A DNA stretch of 64,000 nucleotides from Akkermansia muciniphila (GTDB taxonomy: Bacteria > Verrucomicrobiota > Verrucomicrobiia > Opitutales > Opitutaceae): the NCBI GenBank assembly GCA_945888375.1, contig CAMCZZ010000004.1, positions 1-64,000 of the forward strand, given 5' to 3'. How positions within the stretch are numbered: position 1 is the first letter of the stretch; the number at the start of each line of letters is the position of its first letter. Under the pieces are notes generated by a model. The model ran no database searches and was not told where the DNA came from. It saw only the letters and a list, made by a program, of their open reading frames with translations. Both the position numbers and the translations under genes were made by a program. Shown here piece after piece: positions 15,573-24,784 of this stretch.

Positions 15573-18101
15573 TCACTCCGACGCGGCTCTCCTGATCTCG
15601 AGCTTCCCTAGCGGCGAGACGCCGCAAAGCATGATCGGGTCATTCGGGCTGGTTCCCCACGATACCTCCCGGCGTTTTCCGCCGAGCGTGACCGCAGCGG
15701 AACTCGTAGTGCTGCGAGTGATACGATACTCCGCCCGGGACCCGATAAACTGCGAAGGCGGGACCAGGAGGGTGGCAAAGGTTGTGGGGCCGGATGTTTT
15801 GCGCAGGTGTCTCACCGTGAGCGCGGGCACCGGAGGGCCGCTCTTGGTTTTGTCCCAAGTGCCCCCTTTGATCACATCCCAGCCGAGGATTTCTGGTTTG
15901 GTGACGGCCGAATCGGCATGAAACGAATCAAGTCCAGTCAAGGGCAGGATGGCCAGCAGGGGACTTCCCTCCTCGCCACACAGCGCGACTCCGTCGGCGG
16001 TGTGTTTTGCCTGCGTGGTGGCGGCGTGCCAGCGCAGGCCGTAGGCGTGGGGTAGGTCGTCGGCGGGAGTGAGGGTGTCGAGCACAAGGACGATCCCGGT
16101 TTCTTTGAGGAAAACGATCTCCCGCCGGTGCCGGACGCTGAGCTGCGGCTCCCGTCCGTAGCCGCCGACGTGCCAGCCGCTGGCGTAGATGTAGGCTGGC
16201 GACTCGGAGTAAACGGGAGCGGGAGTATCCGCCGGCAGCGCGCCGATGGGATCATCCTTGCTCGGTTTCGGGCGAAACTGATTCAGCCGGTCGATGGTGA
16301 TCGTGTTGTGCGACAAGGTGGACATCGACCACCAACGAAACGGCGTTTTGTCGTAGGTCCCTCCGGTCCCGTCGAACAAGCCGCGGCGGCCGTCCGGCGA
16401 ATACACCAGATTGAGTGCATCAAAATGGCCGTGGCCTCCGCCCATCGGGCCGACGTCGAAAAGCAGGTAGCTCGCATCTTTTTCCCATGAGGTGCGCATG
16501 ACCATGTAGCCGCTCGCTTCGAGGTATTCGCTGGCCGGCAGGGGTGGGTTCGGGCCGGGTGCGGCTCCGCTGGCAAGAGCGGCGGCCCAGGGCAGGATGC
16601 GGCTGCCCGAATAGGCCTCCCGCAGGAAGGGGGTGGTGACGGAGGCGAGCGTCAGGCGGCTCGAGTCGTTCAGCGATGGCACACGGCGGTCGGGGGTGGA
16701 GACCCGCACATTCCACTCGGCCATCCGGCTGAGCAAGGACCGGAAAGACGGGGAAAAATCGCCCGCGCATCCGTTGCGTTCCGCGCAGCTCAGAACGAGC
16801 GCGAGTTTGTCCACAATCCACTGGTGGTAGGAGGGCGAGGCCTCGAACCACCCACCGTCGCTGCCGGTGTTGGGCACGACGCATTTCTCCAGATTGACGA
16901 CGGCGGTTTTGCGCCACGACGGGGAGTCCCGGAACTCCGGGAAAAGGGTCGCGGTGGTATGAAGCCCGCAGTTGGCTAGCACGTAGAAATTCCCCGTAAA
17001 GGGTGGCTTCGCCGCGAGGAAATCAGCGTGTTCCCAAAACGATTTCACCATCGCGAGCAGCGCGTCGTCCGAGAAGGCCGGGTGCGCATGAAACGCGGCC
17101 CAGGCATCCGGCCAGAATTCCCCCGTGCGAATGCCCGCTTCGAGCACCCGCCAGCCCGAGCCCGCCCAGCTCCAATTCGAGGCGGGCACCGGCATCGCAT
17201 CCGTCCAGCTCAAGACCGTGCGGCCCCACGCCGCCGGATAACGCGCATCACCACTGGCCTCCAAGCCATACTTCCAGCGGGAGGCAAACTCGTGCCGACT
17301 GATGCTCCAGACCCACTCGTTGGTCTGGGCGTTCGTTCCGGCGGTGGGGTCGAAGTGCCAGTCGACGGCTCCCTCGGGGTAGGTGTGGCGATGGCCCAGC
17401 ATGGCGAATTCGCCGGCCACATTCATGGCTGCGAGTGCCGCCAAGTCCTCCTTTTCCTTAAGTGTCATCTCCCGGGGAGGGGACTGCCACGTGGGCTGGG
17501 TCCGCCCGCGAAAATGCCGGACGAGCTCGCGCCGGGCCTCCGTGATGTCGCCCCGCAGCACCGCCGCGCGAACCCCGCTCAACTCGGGGCGTTCGAGGTC
17601 AAGCGCCGCGAGGAGTTGGGCATCGCTCAGGCCGGGGCCGAGCGGCCAGGCCGGATGCGATGGACCGGCGAGCTTGATCGCCCCCGTCTTCCCGCTTGCC
17701 GAAACCTGGATCACGCCGGGGTCTCCGCCCTGCCAGTCCTCCGGCGGCACCGCGATGGTGATGCGTTGCCAGCCGGGTATCCGCAATGGAACGGGAGTCG
17801 GCGGCCTCCCGCCCTTTCCAAGGGTGATTTGCAGCATGCAACCAGGCTCTGCCTCCGCAGCATGGACGAGGAGTTGCACAAGACCGGGTTTCGGCAAAAG
17901 CCGCCAACGGTCGCTTTCCGCCGTGAGGGCGAGGGTCGGCTCGGAGCCGGGATCCCACACCCGCACGGGGCCTTCTGCCTTTGCGTTCAGCCAGGTGGAA
18001 AGTTGCGCCGTGACCGAGGTGAGTGGCGGCTCGGCGGCGCGCAGCGCGCCAGAACCGGAAACTACGGCCACCAGCAAGCACGCCGGGAGTGTCCATTTCA
18101 T
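15573..18101 (-). CDS. exported heparinase II/III-like polysaccharide lyase
   Basis: Signal peptide MKWTLPACLLVAVVSGSG..ALRAAE suggests export to the periplasm. An alpha-helical toroid domain spans the middle (WSWAGSGWRVLEAGIRTGEF, DGGWFEASPSYHQWIVDKL). The heparinase II/III-like beta domain has GGGHGHFDALNLVY near residue 550 and STLSHNTITIDRLN near 590, with the catalytic His/Tyr region of this clan. The family cleaves uronic-acid polysaccharides by beta-elimination. It is the last gene of the long - strand run; its presence suggests the fucosylated target also contains uronic acid. PL family and substrate cannot be fixed by eye. Confidence 0.8.
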   Translation of the reverse strand: MKWTLPACLLVAVVSGSGALRAAEPPLTSVTAQLSTWLNAKAEGPVRVWDPGSEPTLALTAESDRWRLLPKPGLVQLLVHAAEAEPGCMLQITLGKGGRPPTPVPLRIPGWQRITIAVPPEDWQGGDPGVIQVSASGKTGAIKLAGPSHPAWPLGPGLSDAQLLAALDLERPELSGVRAAVLRGDITEARRELVRHFRGRTQPTWQSPPREMTLKEKEDLAALAAMNVAGEFAMLGHRHTYPEGAVDWHFDPTAGTNAQTNEWVWSISRHEFASRWKYGLEASGDARYPAAWGRTVLSWTDAMPVPASNWSWAGSGWRVLEAGIRTGEFWPDAWAAFHAHPAFSDDALLAMVKSFWEHADFLAAKPPFTGNFYVLANCGLHTTATLFPEFRDSPSWRKTAVVNLEKCVVPNTGSDGGWFEASPSYHQWIVDKLALVLSCAERNGCAGDFSPSFRSLLSRMAEWNVRVSTPDRRVPSLNDSSRLTLASVTTPFLREAYSGSRILPWAAALASGAAPGPNPPLPASEYLEASGYMVMRTSWEKDASYLLFDVGPMGGGHGHFDALNLVYSPDGRRGLFDGTGGTYDKTPFRWWSMSTLSHNTITIDRLNQFRPKPSKDDPIGALPADTPAPVYSESPAYIYASGWHVGGYGREPQLSVRHRREIVFLKETGIVLVLDTLTPADDLPHAYGLRWHAATTQAKHTADGVALCGEEGSPLLAILPLTGLDSFHADSAVTKPEILGWDVIKGGTWDKTKSGPPVPALTVRHLRKTSGPTTFATLLVPPSQFIGSRAEYRITRSTTSSAAVTLGGKRREVSWGTSPNDPIMLCGVSPLGKLEIRRAASE

Positions 18102-18210
18102 AGTGATGCAGGAAGGGAATCAGGGAATCAGCGCCGTTAACGACGACCCTGGAACGCTCTCGGTCGAGCGCGCAGGGCTGATAACATCGGTCGTTTTGAT
18201 CGGGCGGTTC

Positions 18211-19791
18211 TCATGGTGCGGTGGTTATACGAAGCGCGAAAATCCCCAAGCCGGGCAACTGGTCCGCCGGCAACGCAAGCTTCAGTCCCGCTTCATCGCG
18301 CGTGATCGGCAGATCCTGCGCCGTGCCCAGCAGGCGCACCGATGCGATGGCCGGCGGCGCCCCTGCGGCGGTGGTCCCCAGCGACCGGATGACCAGTTCA
18401 CCGTTGGACGGCGGGGCCATGACGATCGCGTAGAGCCGCGAAGCGTCCTTCGTTTGGGTGAAGCGGATGTCTTCCGCGGTCAGGGGAACTGTAATGACAT
18501 CTTTGTCGCCCCCGTGCCGGCCGGGCTCGCGAGCCAGCATCGCGGGCCCCTCGCCGAAGACCTGCCAGGGCCGGGTCGCGTAGATCGCCTCGCCGTAGCG
18601 TTCCAGCCAGGCCCCGATGTCGCGCACGATGGCGAACTCCTTTTCGTCGGGCTGGCCATCCCGCCGGAGCGGCACGCTCAGGAGGAGGTTGCCGTTTTTG
18701 CTAACGATGTCGGCCAGCATCGCGATGACGGTGCGGGCATCCTTGTATTCGTTCTTGTCATACACCGCCCGGCTGTAGTGCCACTGGCCGATGCAGGTAT
18801 CGGTTTGCCAAGGTTCGGGCAGGATCGTGGAGGCTTTGCCGCGCTCGATATCATAGAGGAGCGCTTTGCGCTGCTGCTCATTGAGCGCTTTGGTGGCGAG
18901 CACGGCCTCGTTGCGCCCGTGACGCTGGACGTTGGCGTTGTAGAACTTCGCCGCCATACCGAGCGCCTCCGCTGGGGCGTCCTTGTAGAGCGGCAAAACG
19001 GCGTCGTCGAAGTAGAGAAGGTCGGGGCGGTAATCGGTGACCAACTGGTCAACCCGTTTGAAAAAACGCTCCACATAGGCCGGGCCGGGAGGTCCGCCGA
19101 TCACGTGCCGCTGCTCGTAGAGATCCTGGGGATCGAGCCCCTCCCACCACTGCCCGGCCCCGTCGGCCTTGGTCAGCCGCCCGTCGTAACGTTTCCCGCC
19201 TTGGGGGCCGTCTTTGTCGGCGTTGCGGGTCACCTCCCACCAACGCCAGGTGCGTGCCGCGTGGACGCTGACGCCGAAGCGAAGGCCCGCCTTCTGGGCG
19301 GCGCTTGCCCACCCGGCGATGAGGTCGCGCTTGGGCCCGACGGCCACCGAGTTCCAGGGCTGGTGGGTCGAGTTCCAGAGATCGAGATTGTCGTGGTGGT
19401 TGGCCATCGCGACGAAGTAGCGGGCGCCGCTCTTGCGGTAGAAGTCCACCAAGGCATCGGGCTCGAAGCGCTCGGCTTTCCAGTCGCGAATAATCTCTTT
19501 GAAGCCGACCTCCGAGGGGTGGCCATAACGTTCGAGATGTTCTTTATAGTGAGGCTTGTCGGGCAGATACAGATTGCGCGCATACCAGTCGCCACTCTCG
19601 GGCTCGCACTGCGGACCCCAGTGGGCCCAGATGCCGAACTTGGCGTCGCGAAACCAATCGGGGGTTTGGTAGGTTTCGAGGGATTCCCAGGTGGGTTGAA
19701 AGGAGGCGGCCTCGGCTGCCGGGGCGCCCGCCAAGAGCGGGAGGACAATGAGCAGTGCGGAGCGGAGCGGGGATGGAAGGGCGGGGATCAT
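18211..19791 (-). CDS. GH29 alpha-L-fucosidase, exported
   Basis: A retaining fucosidase. The N-terminus is a signal peptide (SALLIVLPLLAGAPAAEA). The barrel carries the family opening WFRDAKFGIWAHWGPQ near residue 45, YFVAMANHHDNLDLW near 120, and the nucleophile-strand motif YRPDLLYFDDAVLP near 240 (Asp of FDD). A C-terminal beta-sandwich includes RFTQTKDASRLYAIV. Length of 526 aa is typical. It lies between the Dabb gene and the heparinase-like lyase in the same direction. Compared with the other GH29 in the window it is exported, so the two probably act in different compartments. Confidence 0.9.
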   Translation of the reverse strand: MIPALPSPLRSALLIVLPLLAGAPAAEAASFQPTWESLETYQTPDWFRDAKFGIWAHWGPQCEPESGDWYARNLYLPDKPHYKEHLERYGHPSEVGFKEIIRDWKAERFEPDALVDFYRKSGARYFVAMANHHDNLDLWNSTHQPWNSVAVGPKRDLIAGWASAAQKAGLRFGVSVHAARTWRWWEVTRNADKDGPQGGKRYDGRLTKADGAGQWWEGLDPQDLYEQRHVIGGPPGPAYVERFFKRVDQLVTDYRPDLLYFDDAVLPLYKDAPAEALGMAAKFYNANVQRHGRNEAVLATKALNEQQRKALLYDIERGKASTILPEPWQTDTCIGQWHYSRAVYDKNEYKDARTVIAMLADIVSKNGNLLLSVPLRRDGQPDEKEFAIVRDIGAWLERYGEAIYATRPWQVFGEGPAMLAREPGRHGGDKDVITVPLTAEDIRFTQTKDASRLYAIVMAPPSNGELVIRSLGTTAAGAPPAIASVRLLGTAQDLPITRDEAGLKLALPADQLPGLGIFALRITTAP

Positions 19792-19822
19792 TGGGGATTT
19801 TTTGAGGCGGATGTATTCCGGT

Positions 19823-20146
19823 TCAGGTGTTCACGCTGAAATCCAGCACGCACACGCGGTCCAAACTTGGATCAAGGTGGTCTCTACAGAACGCCTGGTG
19901 GGCCGGATGAGGTAGATAAGCATCTCGCCCGGCCGAGTCGGCGAAGGTGACGATGAAGCAATGGGTGTAGCCGTGGTTGATGTTTTCCACGCTCGAGTTT
20001 TCGCCCCACTCGAAGCCGGTGACAAAGGGCAGGCCGGCGCAAAAGGCGCGGAAGGCGTGCGCGATGCCCTGGATTTTTCCCGGGCCGACGCCGTCCTTGA
20101 ATTTAAACAAGACGACGTGGCGGTAGGGCGCGGGGTTTGTATTCAT
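19823..20146 (-). CDS. Dabb (stress-responsive A/B barrel) domain protein
   Basis: A 107-aa dimeric alpha/beta barrel protein. It opens with YRHVVLFKFKDG and has EWGENSSVENINHGYTHCF, then DAYLPHPAHQAF, the hallmark pattern of the family. Its ATG overlaps the stop of the SGNH hydrolase gene (ATGA), so translation is probably coupled. The track ORF runs upstream in the wrong frame; ATG 20146 is correct. Dabb proteins have varied small roles (cyclases, stress proteins). The substrate here is unknown, but it is locked into the fucosidase operon. Confidence 0.85.
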   Translation of the reverse strand: MNTNPAPYRHVVLFKFKDGVGPGKIQGIAHAFRAFCAGLPFVTGFEWGENSSVENINHGYTHCFIVTFADSAGRDAYLPHPAHQAFCRDHLDPSLDRVCVLDFSVNT

Positions 20147-20982
20147 TTTGTATCGGCCAGACCGGCGCTGACCGCGCGGGCCACTTCGGTGCCCATGACC
20201 GCGTAGCCCTTGCCGCTGAAGTGAACGTTGTTGGGGAGTTGAAGCTCGGTGAGCTGCGGCTCGACCGCGCGGTAAAGGTCGATGGACGGGATTTTTTCCG
20301 CGGACATGAGTTCGTCGGCGATGCGGTTGACCTGGTCGCACTGCGCGGCGGTAAAGTTTTCTTTGTTCGGACCGGCGGGAGCGGGGGTGGTGCGCACCCA
20401 GTAAAGTTTCGCGCCGGTTTTGCGTAGGCGCGTAATCAAAGCGATGATATTGGCGCGGTAAACATCGGGCGGGGTTGCGCGGTCGTGGATGCCGAAGTTG
20501 AGCGTGATAATGTTCCATTCGCCGGAACCGAGCCACACGTCGAGTTTAGCCAGTCCGGTGGCGGTGGGGCCGCAGTTAGCCGGGGCGCGGTGGACGTTGA
20601 CCTGGCCGGCAAGGGCGGAGCGCACGTTAAGGGTATAGCCGCGGGAGATCGAGTCGCCGATGATCAACATACGCAGTAGCGCGGGGTCGTCCTTCACGTA
20701 GTTCCAAGCGGTGACCTTGCCGGCGATGCGGTCCTTTTGGTGGATGGGGAAATAGAAGCCGCCAAGGTTTTCGGAAAGGGTGCGTTCCCACGCCTGTTCT
20801 TCGGGCGAGAGCGTGGCGACAAGCGCGGCGTAGGCGGCTTTTTGCTCGGGAGTGATGGAGTTGGGCTTGGCGTTTTGTGCCGTGGCCTCCCTGGCGTTGG
20901 TGGGTTCGCCTTGGGCGTGCAGCGAGGCGAGCGACAGGCCCGCAATGAAGACAGAGTATAAAAGGAAGGAGCGGTTGTTCAT
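20143..20982 (-). CDS. SGNH/GDSL-family hydrolase, exported
   Basis: Likely a carbohydrate esterase. A signal peptide begins MNNRSFLLYSVFIAGLSLASLHAQ. The nucleophile motif is IIGDSISRGYT near residue 103, block III appears as LNFGIHD near 145, and the Asp-x-x-His pair as DLYRA/NNVHFSGKGY near 230-255. Length of 279 aa suits the family. ATG 20982 is the start; the track's extra 38 residues overlap the upstream gene. It begins 10 bp after the aldo/keto reductase gene and overlaps the Dabb gene. It could remove acetyl groups from the target polysaccharide. Confidence 0.82.
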   Translation of the reverse strand: MNNRSFLLYSVFIAGLSLASLHAQGEPTNAREATAQNAKPNSITPEQKAAYAALVATLSPEEQAWERTLSENLGGFYFPIHQKDRIAGKVTAWNYVKDDPALLRMLIIGDSISRGYTLNVRSALAGQVNVHRAPANCGPTATGLAKLDVWLGSGEWNIITLNFGIHDRATPPDVYRANIIALITRLRKTGAKLYWVRTTPAPAGPNKENFTAAQCDQVNRIADELMSAEKIPSIDLYRAVEPQLTELQLPNNVHFSGKGYAVMGTEVARAVSAGLADTK

Positions 20983-20992
20983 GGTGGGGGAA

Positions 20993-21982
20993 TCAGGCGT
21001 GGAGCCCGGCGGTGGCTTGATCGACGGCGGCGAGCACGTCGGGGGTGAGTTTAGCGACGTCGCCGGCGGCGAGGAGGTTTTCGGTGAGTTGTTCAACGCG
21101 GCTGGCCCCGAGGATCACGGTGCTGACGTTCGGATTTCGCAGACACCAGGCGAGGGCGAAACGGGCGGGCGGGAGGCCGGCGGCGGCGGCGACTCGCGCG
21201 ATGGGTGCGACGGCTTTGGGCGCGGTGCCGGGGATGCCGTTGGCGGACTTGCCTTCCATGAGTGCGCGCAGCCAGGCGGTCTGGGCGAGGCGGGAATCGA
21301 CGGGGATGCCGTCGGTGTATTTGCCCGAGAGCAATCCTGCGGCGAGTGGAGACCAGGTGGTGGTGCCCATGCCGTAGCGTGAGTAGAGCGGGGCGTATTC
21401 ACGCTCCACGCGGTCGCGAACGACGAGACTGTATTGCGGCTGCTCCATCACGGGAGGGATGAGGTGGTGACGTTCGGCGCACTCGTGGGCGGCGATGATC
21501 AGGTCGGCAGGCCATTCGCTGGTGCCCCAATAGAGAACTTTGCCTTGGGCGACGAGGTCACTCATAGTGCGCACAATCTCGAATATCGGCACCGACGCGT
21601 CGGGGCGATGGCAGTAGTAAAGATCTAGGTAGTCGAGGCGCAGGGGGCGGAGTGCGGCGTGACAGGCCTCGACCAGGTGTTTGCGGCTGAGGCCGGTTTG
21701 GTTGGGGCGGGGATTATCAACGGCGCCAAAGTAGGCTTTGCTGGAAACGATATAGGTATCGCGCGTCCAGCCGGAGTCAGCGAGGATGCGCCCCATCACC
21801 TCTTCGGAGCGGCCGTTGGCGTAGGTCTCGGCGTTGTCGAAGAAGTTGATACCCGCGTCGTAGGCGTGGTGGAGCAGTTGTTTGGAGGTGTCGTTTTCAA
21901 TCTGGGCACCAAAAGTGATCCAGCTCCCGAAGGAGAGTTCGCTAACGAGTAGGCCGGAGGAGCCGAGTTTTCTGTAGTTCAT
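20993..21982 (-). CDS. aldo/keto reductase (KCNAB-type)
   Basis: NADPH-dependent reductase with a TIM barrel. The start is MNYRKLGSSGLLVSELSFGSW. Catalytic Asp and Tyr are in FFDNAETYANGRSEE near residue 50-60, with DYLDLYYCHRPD near 110 and the late cofactor loop STVILGASRVEQL near 290. Length of 329 aa fits the voltage-channel beta-subunit-like group. It sits in the fucosidase run directly before the SGNH gene. Reduction of a sugar aldehyde such as fucose, or of a lactaldehyde product, is plausible but not shown. Confidence 0.88.
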   Translation of the reverse strand: MNYRKLGSSGLLVSELSFGSWITFGAQIENDTSKQLLHHAYDAGINFFDNAETYANGRSEEVMGRILADSGWTRDTYIVSSKAYFGAVDNPRPNQTGLSRKHLVEACHAALRPLRLDYLDLYYCHRPDASVPIFEIVRTMSDLVAQGKVLYWGTSEWPADLIIAAHECAERHHLIPPVMEQPQYSLVVRDRVEREYAPLYSRYGMGTTTWSPLAAGLLSGKYTDGIPVDSRLAQTAWLRALMEGKSANGIPGTAPKAVAPIARVAAAAGLPPARFALAWCLRNPNVSTVILGASRVEQLTENLLAAGDVAKLTPDVLAAVDQATAGLHA

Positions 21983-22081
21983 GGGGAAAGGGGTAACGGA
22001 GTTAATACAAAGGAGCGATGAGGCGATTTTGGCCCCATGCCAGCAGCGGCGCTGGGGGAGGGATCGAAGAGGAGGCTTCGG

Positions 22082-23107
22082 TCAGGCTTTCTTTTGAAAC
22101 TCCTCCGCTCGCACCGCATGCCGCAGCGGGTGGCCGTCCCGCCACGCCAGGAAGTCCTCGATCATCATGTCCGCCATGCGCCGGACCTCGTTGTTTTTAC
22201 TCCCGGCGATGTGGCTTGTCATGTGGACGTTGGGAAGGGTGTAAAGCGGACTACCCGCCACGGGCGGCTCCGGATGCTGGACATCAAGTAATACGGTGAG
22301 ATCGGGGCGCGCTTGCAGTGCTGCAATCATCCCTGGTTCATCGACCTGCTTGCCGCGGCCGGTGTTGATGAAGGTGGCTCCCTCGCGCATGGATGCGAAA
22401 TGTTCCTGCTTAAAACATTTATACAGTTCTGGCAGGTCCGGGAGGTGATTACTCACGATGTCGCCTTCCCGAAAGGCGGTTTCGATATCCACTAGCTTGG
22501 CAATGCCCATCGCGTTTGCTTCTTTTTGCGTGAGGTAATCGCTGACCGCGATCACCCGGAGATTAAAGGGCTGCAAGAGCTTTAACAAATAGCGGGTTAC
22601 GGCTCCAATCGCGATCAGCGCGACCGTCGCTCCGTAGGCGCCCGGGCCGGAGGGCATTTCCGTCTCAATCCACGGCCCGAGGCGGCACCGGCTGGAATTC
22701 CGGAACGCCGCCTTGCAGGAGAGCAGTATCTGGGCGAGACAGAACTCCGCGACCGGAATGGCGTTCGCCTCGGCGGCACTGCATACAACGATGCCCCGCT
22801 CCAGAAGCGGCCCGGCAAAGGCCTTGACCGAGCCGCTGGCATAGAAGACCGCCTTGAGCGCGGGTAACGCGGCCAACTGTTCGGCGTTCAGAGAGGGCAT
22901 GCCCCAGCAGGAGAAGATCACCTCGACCTCCCCCAGTGCAGACTGATGCCGGGCAAAGTTTTCCGAGGTGATTTTGGTCGGATAGAGCTGGGTGAGCGCC
23001 GCGATTCGCGAAAGGCGTTCTTTGCCATAGACGTAGTCGAAGACATCGCCGTCCACCCAGGACACCTTGTTCGCGAGGAGAATTGCTTGGGGAGTTCTCA
23101 TGGACAT
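22082..23107 (-). CDS. D-isomer-specific 2-hydroxyacid dehydrogenase family protein
   Basis: NAD(H)-dependent dehydrogenase. The substrate domain flanks a Rossmann fold with VALIAIGAVTR near residue 165. The catalytic Arg is in INTGRGKQVDE near 250, the Glu in HPEPPV near 277 and the His in MTSHIAGS near 295. Length of 341 aa is normal. The usual GxGxxG reads AIGAVTR, so one glycine is altered. It may start at the second ATG (MRTP). It lies in the fucosidase run and may handle lactate-like or keto-acid products, though this is inference. Confidence 0.82.
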   Translation of the reverse strand: MSMRTPQAILLANKVSWVDGDVFDYVYGKERLSRIAALTQLYPTKITSENFARHQSALGEVEVIFSCWGMPSLNAEQLAALPALKAVFYASGSVKAFAGPLLERGIVVCSAAEANAIPVAEFCLAQILLSCKAAFRNSSRCRLGPWIETEMPSGPGAYGATVALIAIGAVTRYLLKLLQPFNLRVIAVSDYLTQKEANAMGIAKLVDIETAFREGDIVSNHLPDLPELYKCFKQEHFASMREGATFINTGRGKQVDEPGMIAALQARPDLTVLLDVQHPEPPVAGSPLYTLPNVHMTSHIAGSKNNEVRRMADMMIEDFLAWRDGHPLRHAVRAEEFQKKA

Positions 23108-23289
23108 GGGGCGAGGGTCATTTATCGGATTTAAGAGGAAATGGTTAAAAACATGGAGAACAGGTGAATAAGTGGCTTCATGTTTGTCGGATAAGAATGG
23201 CGCGTGGTGAAGGTGGGGTAGTGTAGTCTTCCAACAGGTCGCCCCTTCAGGGCTGCCCTGCCCAATGAAGTGCCATTTTGGTCGGGATA

Positions 23290-24744
23290 TTAGTGGGAAA
23301 GCGTAAGCTTAAAAACCAGTCCGGGGGACAAGGTCACGTCGTCTGGTATATGGATCTCCAACCCTTCGCTGCCCTGCGCAAAGGCGGGCACACAAGCGCT
23401 GCCGAGTATGGCGATCGTTTTCACCGGCTGGCCGGCGAGCGATCGGATCCGCACCACCCGGTCCTGCAGAAGTCCGAGCACCGTGGCGTAAAGCACGTCG
23501 CCCTGGGTGGTGAAACGGATATCCTCTCCGGTAAAGGCGGGCCGTTTTGTATCGGTGTGGGCGCCGGCGGGAATAGATGTTGGGCCTTCGCCGTATATCT
23601 TCCACGGACGCGTGCCGTAGATAGCCTCTCCATTGATTTTCAGCCAGGCGCCGATGCCTAGGAGAATCTCCTGATCTTCCTTCGGAATGGTGCCGTCGGC
23701 CCGCGGGCCGACGTTGAGGAGCAGGCTGCCATTTTTGCTCACAATATCCACCAAGTCGGCGATTAACGCGGGCACCGTCTTGTAATCTTGGTCCTTGGTA
23801 TAACCCCAGGATGAATTTGATACTGCGGTGTCGGTCTGCCAAAACAGGGGGCGTATGCCATCGAGTTGACCACGCTCCACGTCAAAGACGGCGGCACCCT
23901 CGGGGAAGGCATTGTATTTATAGTTGATGGCGACGCCCAGACCCCACTCGCGGCCCCGGTTGTAATAATAAGCCGCGAAACGCCGAAGATAGGGCTCGAA
24001 GGCGACATGATGGATCCACCAGTCAAACCACACGATTTGCGGGCGATATTTGTCCACCAGCTCGCAGGTGCGCCCGAGCCAGCCCTCCAGAAAGGTTGCG
24101 TCCGGATAGGGTTCACTGAGCCAGTCGTGGCCGTGTTCTCCGGGGATGAAGCCGTGCTCGGTAAGAGGCGCGGCCGCGCCGTATAAATCGGCGAACGCAG
24201 GATTCTGGACATCGGAGTCGAAGGCGCGCCCACCGTTGAAAAAGAACCAGTTTTCCGCGCGGTGGCTGGACAGCGAGAACACCATACCTTCGGCCCGGAT
24301 GGCCTCGGCGAGTTCCGCGATGACGTCGCGCTTCGGCCCCATCGTGGTAGATTTCCAACGGGTGAAAGAGGAATCATACAGCGCAAACCCGTCGTGGTGC
24401 TCCGCCACGGGCATGACGTAGCGCGCGCCGGAACGCTGAAAGAGTCGCGCCCACTCGGCGGCGTTGAAATGTTCGCCCGTGAAGGAGGGGATAAAGTCTT
24501 TGTAGCCAAACTCGGTATGCGGCCCGTAAGTCGCGACATGGTGTTCAAATTCCGCCGAGCCCTTTTGATACATCATCCTCGGATACCATTCACTTTTAAA
24601 GGCCGGGACGGAATAAACCCCCCAATGGATGAAAATGCCGAATTTGGCATCTTCATACCAAGCGGGCACTTGATAGCGGAGCAATGAGGACCACTCGGGC
24701 GCGAAGGGCTCGGAAGAGGGCGAAAAGAGAGGGGCGGGGTTCAT
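23290..24744 (-). CDS. GH29 alpha-L-fucosidase, intracellular type
   Basis: The sequence opens without a signal peptide. It has WYEDAKFGIFIHWGVYSVPAF near residue 30, YVMPVAEHHDGFALYD near 110 and the nucleophile motif YRPQIVWFDWW near 220. A C-terminal beta-sandwich follows (DIRFTTQGDVLYATVL). Length of 484 aa is typical. The GH29 start lies 40 bp after the esterase stop. It shares family with the exported GH29 at 18211 but differs in localisation and in the nucleophile context (WFDWW versus YFDDA), so linkage preference may differ. Confidence 0.92.
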   Translation of the reverse strand: MNPAPLFSPSSEPFAPEWSSLLRYQVPAWYEDAKFGIFIHWGVYSVPAFKSEWYPRMMYQKGSAEFEHHVATYGPHTEFGYKDFIPSFTGEHFNAAEWARLFQRSGARYVMPVAEHHDGFALYDSSFTRWKSTTMGPKRDVIAELAEAIRAEGMVFSLSSHRAENWFFFNGGRAFDSDVQNPAFADLYGAAAPLTEHGFIPGEHGHDWLSEPYPDATFLEGWLGRTCELVDKYRPQIVWFDWWIHHVAFEPYLRRFAAYYYNRGREWGLGVAINYKYNAFPEGAAVFDVERGQLDGIRPLFWQTDTAVSNSSWGYTKDQDYKTVPALIADLVDIVSKNGSLLLNVGPRADGTIPKEDQEILLGIGAWLKINGEAIYGTRPWKIYGEGPTSIPAGAHTDTKRPAFTGEDIRFTTQGDVLYATVLGLLQDRVVRIRSLAGQPVKTIAILGSACVPAFAQGSEGLEIHIPDDVTLSPGLVFKLTLSH

Positions 24745-24784
24745 CAGAAGGTGACTGGATTGGGGTTGGGCTGGGCGCTTCGGG

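Noticed and set aside
17383-19839. 818-codon open frame on + across the heparinase-like and GH29 genes
   Set aside because: It is antisense to two genes with clear family motifs, has Arg/Gly/Pro-rich translation without domains, and is a common artefact of high-GC codon bias.
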